DNA of 21,106 nucleotides. It comes from Bacteroidales bacterium UBA3724. Lineage in GTDB: Bacteria; Bacteroidota; Bacteroidia; Bacteroidales; P3. The position numbers and the translations under genes are program-made. Positions 15,067 to 21,106 of the stretch are shown in pieces. Location: NCBI GenBank assembly GCA_002371315.1, contig DFHL01000008.1, positions 1 through 21,106 on the forward strand, written 5' to 3'. Below the pieces are notes generated by a model, which did not search any database, was not told the origin of the DNA, and saw nothing but the letters and a program-made list of their open reading frames with translations. The first letter of the stretch is position 1; each line of letters starts with the position of its first letter.

Positions 15067-15143
15067 CGTTATTTCTTCGATGCCTAATCGAAGAAATAAC
15101 GGCGAAATAACGAAGAAGTAACGAAGAAATAACGGCGAAATGG
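15067..15143. repeat. 15-bp stem hairpin followed by five 11-bp repeats
   Basis: CGTTATTTCTTCGAT (15067-15081) and its exact complement (15087-15101) enclose GCCTA. The right arm is also the start of a tandem array of five 11-bp units from 15089: CGAAGAAATAA, CGGCGAAATAA, CGAAGAAGTAA, CGAAGAAATAA, CGGCGAAATGG. There is no T tract, so this is not a standard terminator, although it lies just behind the 3' end of the ABC transporter gene. With the terminator at 14868 it is the recognisable content of the gap 14844-15166. Confidence 0.85.
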
Positions 15144-15166
15144 CAGGGCAAGTCCAGAGCAGGACA

Positions 15167-16918
<1,752 letters not shown>

Positions 16919-17006
16919 ATCAATTTGTCAAACACTGTTTCCAATCAACACACTCTATGCCGTTAGCGTCGAGCAAGCATCTTGGCTATCATTCTATTAC
17001 ACAGAC

Positions 17007-17045
17007 TTTGTACCGATTTGGAGTTGAACTCCAAATCGGTACAAA
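17007..17045. repeat. Perfect 39-bp palindrome
   Basis: 19-base arms (17007-17025 and 17027-17045) are exact complements around G17026. Each arm begins TTTGTACCGATTTGG from the outside. It lies in the intergenic region between the ABC transporter gene (leftward, starts 16918) and the promoter at 17169. It could be an operator, a terminator lacking a T run, or the footprint of a mobile element; nothing decides between these. Confidence 0.9.
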
Positions 17046-17087
17046 ATTACACAAAATATTTGAATTACAAGAAAAAACGACAAGAAA

Positions 17088-17153
17088 ATGAAAAAAAATT
17101 TTATCACCATAACATTGATGACCATTATTATAAAAACACAAACTGTGATATGA
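17088..17153 (+). CDS. Possible 21-residue leftover ORF
   Basis: ATG at 17088 opens a short frame, MKKNFITITLMTIIIKTQTV and one further residue, that looks like a signal peptide start and then stops at TGA 17151-17153. It may be a remnant of a lost exported protein or chance in AT-rich DNA. It precedes the promoter at 17169. Confidence 0.12.
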   Translation: MKKNFITITLMTIIIKTQTVI

Positions 17154-17168
17154 TTGACAAAAAAAAAT

Positions 17169-17200
17169 TTTGCTGGATAAAGAAATGTTAGTAATTTTGC
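17169..17200 (+). promoter_or_regulatory. Bacteroidota-type promoter of the AT-rich gene pair
   Basis: TTTG at 17169-17172, exactly 19 bases, TAATTTTGC at 17192-17200: a perfect consensus. The transcript would begin near 17207 and carry a leader of about 310 nt before the gene at 17518. Confidence 0.85.
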
Positions 17201-17230
17201 ATCCGCTTTCGAAAGGAAGAAAGCATTAGC

Positions 17231-17442
17231 AAGAAAAGCATTGCGATATGGTCCCTTTCACCGAATTTCGCCAAAATTCATACAGGAGGACTGGCATTTA
17301 TGCTTTCGCTTGAATGTGTATGCTATTTTCATCTGCATACCGTCAGGCGTGAGATATGTTCCATATAGACCCCGTTCCTGTTAAGGCGTTTGGCGATGCC
17401 TGGTGAAAGACGGATATGAGCACATAACCTCACGCTTTTCTT
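17231..17442 (+). other. 212-nt imperfect inverted repeat; structured leader or small RNA
   Basis: Pairs of complementary blocks are arranged around one centre: AAGAAAAGC (17231-17239) with GCTTTTCTT (17434-17442), CTTTCACC-N6-CGCC (17255-17272) with GGCG-N6-GGTGAAAG (17392-17409), and GTATGC (17318-17323) with GCATAC (17335-17340). The two halves look like diverged inverted copies: read in the same relative sense, both give FT..RQ followed by a G(I/L)Y motif, but both frames are short and stopped. It starts 30 bases behind a consensus promoter. It could be a structured 5' leader, a separate RNA or a decayed repeat. Confidence 0.5.
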
Positions 17443-17517
17443 ATTGGTATTTATTAACATTCCGTTGGAGGTGGCGGGGACAAAAGTTGCACACGACACG
17501 TAGTTAGTGTTTTAACT

Positions 17518-18174
17518 ATGAGTGATTCAAATTTATGTTTTGACCTCCTTGAGCAAACACTAAAGATCTCTTCTTTCAAAGAATTAGAAAAGTTGTTCAT
17601 TGAAAAAACGGCAGGTAAAGATATAGAAAAAATGGACATAATGGATTTCGAACCAAGTTATATGACGCTCATTACAAATAAAAACATTATTTGTAATGGT
17701 GGATATGACGAACTACAAGCTGCAAGAAGGTGCCACAATCTGATGATGAAAATGGATAAAAGTAGCTTACAAGAACAAATAGACAAAAAAGATTTTACCA
17801 CAAAAGTCAGCGTAACATTTATTGTTAACGAACCTGAAACAACAATTCTTCTGTTGGCAGAAACATATGAACAGATTGCTGCTCTCATTGAGGCCGTAAC
17901 AAAAGATATAGATGATCTAAGTTCTTTCGATGGACAGTGGTACGCAAAAGCTTTTACAACTAGATATAAGTACTCCAATCTTAACTCGAATTCAGAAGTA
18001 AACGCATTCATTTGGTGTAGAAAAAAAATATTAGAAATGAAGTTGTCAAACGAAGAAAAACTACAGCTGCCAGATTTAGGAAATAGCGCAAACAACAGGG
18101 GCAATGGCAATAACGGTGGTTGTCTAACATCGATATGTCTTTTTTTTATTCTAGCATTTTCATTAATATGTTAA
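17518..18174 (+). CDS. Unknown protein with a C-terminal membrane anchor
   Basis: 218 residues, ATG at 17518 within a TAGTTA/TAACTA inverted repeat (17501-17518) that could mask the start. Most of the protein is soluble and mixed helix/strand (KISSFKELEKLFIEKTAGKD; TTKVSVTFIVNEPETTILLL). It ends with an Asn/Gly linker (NSANNRGNGNNGG) and a single hydrophobic segment, CLTSICLFFILAFSLIC, at the extreme C-terminus, as in tail-anchored proteins. There is no signal peptide, so the soluble part should face the cytoplasm. Base composition is clearly AT-richer than the flanking housekeeping genes, suggesting acquisition. The next gene starts 3 bases after the stop. I do not recognise the family. Confidence 0.75.
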   Translation: MSDSNLCFDLLEQTLKISSFKELEKLFIEKTAGKDIEKMDIMDFEPSYMTLITNKNIICNGGYDELQAARRCHNLMMKMDKSSLQEQIDKKDFTTKVSVTFIVNEPETTILLLAETYEQIAALIEAVTKDIDDLSSFDGQWYAKAFTTRYKYSNLNSNSEVNAFIWCRKKILEMKLSNEEKLQLPDLGNSANNRGNGNNGGCLTSICLFFILAFSLIC

Positions 18175-18177
18175 ATT

Positions 18178-18576
18178 ATGACTTGGGTAATAATAATTAT
18201 AGTCGTTGTGATTATCGCCTTTAAAGTAGGTAACAACTCTGGACAAATGATTTCAAGTTCTGCCAAGTCTGGAGGTATGCGTATAAAGTACGCAAAACTT
18301 CTTGACTGTATCCTTAATGGGCATAAGGATTGTTCAATTATTGGAGAAACGAGGACTTATATTCGTGCAGGAGTTTCAAATTACGGCGGAACAACAATGT
18401 TTCACATTCAACAAAGCTCAGGTAATATTGTTTTGATTGACTACGAGGTTTCTAACAATCCTGTTATTCCCAATTTCACGCTTCACTTTTCTTTCCGCGA
18501 CAATATGGATCAGGAACAAATGTACGAGCAAATATGCTTAGGAGTTCAAAAAAAGATGCAACAATTGTTTGGATAA
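18178..18576 (+). CDS. Unknown small protein with an N-terminal membrane anchor
   Basis: 132 residues. Residues 2-15 (TWVIIIIVVVIIAF) are a membrane segment at the very N-terminus. A Ser/Gly linker and a small alpha/beta domain follow (YAKLLDCILNGHKDCSIIGE, TTMFHIQQSSGNIVLIDYEV, FTLHFSFRDNMDQEQMYEQI, KKMQQLFG). It is coupled to the preceding gene (3-base gap), and the two products have opposite anchoring (C-terminal versus N-terminal), so they may form one membrane complex. AT-rich like its partner. No family recognised. Confidence 0.75.
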   Translation: MTWVIIIIVVVIIAFKVGNNSGQMISSSAKSGGMRIKYAKLLDCILNGHKDCSIIGETRTYIRAGVSNYGGTTMFHIQQSSGNIVLIDYEVSNNPVIPNFTLHFSFRDNMDQEQMYEQICLGVQKKMQQLFG

Positions 18577-18584
18577 TATAAACA

Positions 18585-18701
18585 ATGAAAAAAACAAATT
18601 GCATTACCCGACGCGGCGTATGTTATTTTTTGTGTGTTGTATTAGATTTGCAATTCGATACTGCTTATTGTCAGGATTTTCTATCATTAGCGGTACATTA
18701 A
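18585..18701 (+). CDS. Possible 38-residue small ORF after the membrane pair
   Basis: ATG 8 bases after the previous stop; the product starts MKKTNCITRRGVCYFLCVVL, continues DLQFDTAYCQ and ends LAVH, with a short hydrophobic stretch and four cysteines. It is followed directly by the terminator at 18711, which fits a third gene of the unit, but length and weak start context leave translation uncertain. It could be a truncated signal-peptide gene. Confidence 0.3.
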   Translation: MKKTNCITRRGVCYFLCVVLDLQFDTAYCQDFLSLAVH

Positions 18702-18710
18702 AAACTACCT

Positions 18711-18743
18711 GTGCCGGATTCGCCGAATCCAGCACTTTTTTTT
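18711..18743 (+). terminator. Terminator of the AT-rich gene unit
   Basis: GTGC-C-GGATTC, loop GCC, GAATCC-A-GCAC (18711-18735), then eight T. The stem core GCCGGATTC/GAATCC is the same as in the terminator at 20052 behind the next gene. The rest of the gap 18744-18913 is AT-rich; I see no clear consensus promoter in it. Confidence 0.9.
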
Positions 18744-18913
18744 GAAAGACTATCGTTTCTTTAGTTTGTCAAACCACAAAAAGCGAGGCACCTAAAACTT
18801 ACCTCTATTTACAGTCGCCACATTCTCAGTTATCTATCCAAACAAACAAAAATATTTTCATTTAAAAGTAATAAACTTATTAGCAAGTCGTTTATTAGTC
18901 ATAAAACTATTAT

Positions 18914-20041
18914 ATGGACTATATGAACAATCTATTTGTATTCGGAAAAACGGTGAGCGGCGATGCCTTTACAGACCGCGAGAAGGACACTGCAAAGCTA
19001 GTGGCAAATTTTCAATATGGAGTGAATACTTTTCTGCTTTCACCGCGTCGTTGGGGTAAGACATCATTAGTAAAAAAAGCCAAAAGCATTGCAGAAAACA
19101 GCAAACTTAAGATAGTCTATGTCGATGTGCATCTGTGCCGCAGCCGCGAGGAGTTCTGCGAGCGCTTCGCCTCCGCCGTCCTCACCCAGACATCCAACAA
19201 GATGGAAGAATGGATGGAGAACGCAAAGATGTTCCTGAACCGATTCAGTTTTGGTGTCAACGCATCTGCCGACCCGACGAATGAATTAACATTAAAGATG
19301 CAGATTCTGCCTCAGGAGCAATCGATGGAAGACTTGCTGCAGCTGCCCGAGAGGATTGCCAAGCGCAAGAAAATAAGCGTAGTGGTATGCATCGACGAGT
19401 TTCAGCAAATAGGCTCATTCCCCAACAGTGCCCAATTTCAGACCGAACTGCGGTCGGTGTGGCAGCACCACGAACTGACATCCTACTGCCTTTTCGGCAG
19501 CAAGAAGCATATGATGGAGGCTTTTTTCGACGACAGCAGCAAGCCGTTCTACAAATTCGGCGACATCATCTACCTGCAACGCATACCCGTGGAATACTGG
19601 GTGAAATATATCACCGACAAATTTCACCACGAAGGCAAGAGCATCACTGCGAAACAGGCTACCTGGATTGTTGATCAGGTGGAAGGCAACTCATCTTATG
19701 TGCAGCAGCTGTCGTGGTACGTTTTCCAGCGCACGACAAAGAGTGTGAACAACGATATCCTTGCCGAAGCACTCACGGAACTTGTGGAACAATGTGTCGA
19801 TGTCTTTGAGGCCAGAACAGAGAGCCTTACTGCCTATCAGATGAACCTTATGCGCTGCATTGCCGACGGCAACCACACAGGGCTTTCCTCGGCAAAAAAC
19901 ATCAGCAAGTACAATCTAGGCTCATCGTCGAATGTGGTCATTATCAAGAAGTCGCTTTTGGAGAAAGACTTGATTTCTGTCGAAAAAAAGGATGTATTTC
20001 TCTCCGACCCCGTGATGGGCATCTGGCTAAAACGGCAATAG
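18914..20041 (+). CDS. Archaeal-type (ATPase_2-like) AAA ATPase
   Basis: 375 residues. The order is typical: an N-terminal FGKTVSGDAFTDREKD segment, Walker A SPRRWGKTSL (43-52), Walker B VVVCIDEFQQI (156-166), the sensor-like YCLFGSKKHMM, then a helical C-terminal part ending in a winged-helix-like domain (TAYQMNLMRCIADG, then IIKKSLLEKDLISVEKKDVF, LSDPVMGIWL). Such proteins are frequent in Bacteroidota, often as isolated genes, and related to STAND/AAA switches; the biological role is not settled. GC content is between that of the AT-rich pair and the housekeeping genes. It is a single-gene unit between two near-identical terminator stems. Confidence 0.88.
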   Translation: MDYMNNLFVFGKTVSGDAFTDREKDTAKLVANFQYGVNTFLLSPRRWGKTSLVKKAKSIAENSKLKIVYVDVHLCRSREEFCERFASAVLTQTSNKMEEWMENAKMFLNRFSFGVNASADPTNELTLKMQILPQEQSMEDLLQLPERIAKRKKISVVVCIDEFQQIGSFPNSAQFQTELRSVWQHHELTSYCLFGSKKHMMEAFFDDSSKPFYKFGDIIYLQRIPVEYWVKYITDKFHHEGKSITAKQATWIVDQVEGNSSYVQQLSWYVFQRTTKSVNNDILAEALTELVEQCVDVFEARTESLTAYQMNLMRCIADGNHTGLSSAKNISKYNLGSSSNVVIIKKSLLEKDLISVEKKDVFLSDPVMGIWLKRQ

Positions 20042-20051
20042 CAGAAAAAGT

Positions 20052-20079
20052 GCCGGATTCAGTGAATCCGGCTTTTTTT
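20052..20079 (+). terminator. Terminator of the ATPase gene
   Basis: GCCGGATTC (20052-20060), loop AGT, GAATCCGGC (20064-20072), then seven T. It shares the stem sequence with the terminator at 18711. Confidence 0.92.
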
Positions 20080-20155
20080 GTGCCCGTACCGTTTGCCGGC
20101 GGGCTGCGATGGGGCTGCGGTGGGGAGAAAACTTACGAAGATGTTAATAACTTTT

Positions 20156-20265
20156 TACCATCTTCTACATAGGTAAAAGATTTGTAGAATTTGGTAAGAA
20201 CTTGGGTAGAATTTGACAAGAAGATGGTACCTGGAAAACAGGCAGTTGGCAGAGGGCGTTTTTGG
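20156..20265. repeat. Second copy of the 11-bp phased repeat element
   Basis: Units of about 11 bases start at 20173, 20184, 20194, 20206 and 20217 (GTAAAAGATTT, GTAGAATTTG, GTAAGAACTTGG, GTAGAATTTGA, CAAGAAGATGG). TACCATCTTCT (20156-20166) is the exact complement of AGAAGATGGTA (20219-20229), again an inverted arrangement. 20191-20255 matches 396-460 at 51 of 65 bases, and both are followed by GGGCGTTTTTGG. Both copies lie upstream of a plus-strand gene. Confidence 0.75.
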
Positions 20266-20352
20266 GGTGTTTTCGGGGTGTTTTTAACGGAAAACTCGGG
20301 GCTGTTTTCGGAAAGTTTTCAACAGATGTTTTCCGTTTCAAGAAAAATTTTG

Positions 20353-20361
20353 TATATTTGC
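20353..20361 (+). promoter_or_regulatory. -7 promoter element of rocD
   Basis: TATATTTGC matches TAnnTTTGC, 45 bases before the ATG at 20406. TTTC at 20330-20333, 19 bases upstream, deviates from TTTG by one base. Confidence 0.75.
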
Positions 20362-20405
20362 ACCGTTTTTCCAAACATCTACAAACTTCAAAAATCGATA
20401 TAATT

Positions 20406-21106
20406 ATGACAAAATCAGAGCAATTTATGGAAATGGAAGCCAAATACGGCGCCCATAACTATCATCCGCTACCCGTAGTGCTGGCCAAAGGCGAAGGCGC
20501 TTTTGTGTGGGACTGCGAAGGCAAAAAGTATTTCGACTTCCTTTCGGCCTATTCTGCTGTCAACCAAGGCCATTGCCACCCGAAAATCATCAAGGCCCTC
20601 TGCGACCAGGCCCACGAGCTGACCCTCTCGAGCCGCGCTTTCTATAACAACTGCCTTGGCGAGTGGGAAAAATACGTGACCGAATATTTCGGCTATGAGA
20701 AGGTGCTGCCTATGAACAGCGGTGCCGAGGCCGACGAGACAGCCCTGAAGCTGGCCCGCCGCTGGGGCGTCGTCAAGAAAGGCATCAAGAACGACGAGGT
20801 TATGATTGTCTGCTGCGAAGGCAACTTCCACGGCCGCACCATCACCATCATCACTATGAGCAACGACCCGGAGAGCTATGCCAACTACGGCCCGATGACT
20901 CCCGGTTTCATCCGCATACCCTACAACGACCCCGACGCGCTGGAGAAGGTGCTGCAGGAGCACGGCGACAAGATTGCCGGTTTCCTCGTCGAGCCTATCC
21001 AGGGCGAGGCCGGCGTGTACGTCCCCGACGAGGGCTATTTGAAGAAATGCTATGACATCTGCCACAAGCACAACGTGCTGTTTATGGCCGACGAGGTGCA
21101 GTGCGG
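20406..21106 (+). CDS. rocD: Ornithine aminotransferase, N-terminal part
   Basis: 233 codons from the ATG at 20406 and then cut by the window. It starts MTKSEQFMEMEAKYGAHNYH. Class-III aminotransferase motifs follow in order: LPVVLAKGEGAFVWD, YFDFLSAYSAVNQGHCHPKI, MNSGAEADETALKLAR (phosphate-binding region), GNFHGRT, FLVEPIQGEAGV and the ADEVQ motif whose Asp contacts the pyridoxal ring. The YGA.NYHPLPVVL start and SAYSAVNQGHCHP identify ornithine-oxo-acid transaminase (ornithine to glutamate semialdehyde). The catalytic lysine lies beyond the edge. The gene has its own promoter. Confidence 0.95.
   Translation, partial: MTKSEQFMEMEAKYGAHNYHPLPVVLAKGEGAFVWDCEGKKYFDFLSAYSAVNQGHCHPKIIKALCDQAHELTLSSRAFYNNCLGEWEKYVTEYFGYEKVLPMNSGAEADETALKLARRWGVVKKGIKNDEVMIVCCEGNFHGRTITIITMSNDPESYANYGPMTPGFIRIPYNDPDALEKVLQEHGDKIAGFLVEPIQGEAGVYVPDEGYLKKCYDICHKHNVLFMADEVQC

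Noticed and set aside
17518..18576. Toxin-antitoxin pair
   Set aside because: Both proteins carry membrane anchors, the first is too large for a typical antitoxin, and no toxin or DNA-binding motif is visible.

Overview
The window looks like a chromosomal segment of a gut- or rumen-type member of the order Bacteroidales. The evidence is the repeated promoter pattern TTTG-N19-TAnnTTTGC (best at 3608-3639, 13134-13165 and 17169-17200), outer-membrane and lipoprotein gene types typical of Bacteroidota, an S16 ribosomal protein with a long Ala/Glu tail, a DksA/TraR protein with a degenerate zinc finger, and a DUF6266-type protein at the left edge. Coding DNA is GC-rich in the housekeeping genes and clearly AT-rich in intergenic DNA and in one two-gene insert (17518-18576). 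Nothing in the sequence names a genus.

Layout, left to right. 1-176: start of a DUF6266-like gene (minus, cut by the edge). 177-739: no gene; an array of 11-bp units and a 44-bp inverted repeat. 740-3430: TonB-dependent-receptor-like outer membrane protein, then a terminator. 3670-3740: tRNA-Gln(CUG) with its own promoter and terminator. 3824-4043: 120-bp tandem duplication. 4112-4546 (minus): small lipoprotein. 4685-7141 (minus): MutS2, preceded by a four-copy 33-bp repeat. 7574-10286 (minus): tight four-gene envelope operon (LPP20-like protein, two paralogous secreted proteins, one fused to a DUF5683-like membrane part, and a lipoprotein). Upstream of it, 10341-10626 appears to encode a structured RNA. 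10704-13098 (minus): ribF, a leucine-rich-repeat protein and a nitrilase/omega-amidase. 13219-14843 (plus): rpsP, rimM and a dksA/traR-like gene. 15167-16918 (minus): oligopeptide-type ABC ATPase with two fused nucleotide-binding domains, carrying two heptanucleotide repeat arrays inside the reading frame. 16919-17517: divergent intergenic region with a perfect 39-bp palindrome, a perfect promoter and a 212-nt imperfect inverted repeat. 17518-18576: two AT-rich genes for unknown membrane-anchored proteins, plus a possible 38-residue ORF. 18914-20041: archaeal-type (ATPase_2-like) AAA ATPase. 20406-right edge: ornithine aminotransferase, partial.

Most genes are ordinary housekeeping or envelope genes. 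The unusual content is in the non-coding DNA: at least five loci carry short degenerate tandem repeats whose unit is about 10-11 bp or a multiple (328-432, 3831-4030, 7243-7374, 15089-15143, 20173-20227), and two of these (near 396-460 and 20191-20255) are recognisably the same element (51 of 65 bases identical). The best candidates for something undescribed are this phased-repeat family, the coding 7-bp arrays in the ABC transporter gene (possible phase variation), the RNA at 10341-10626, and the AT-rich membrane-protein pair behind the inverted-repeat leader at 17231-17442.
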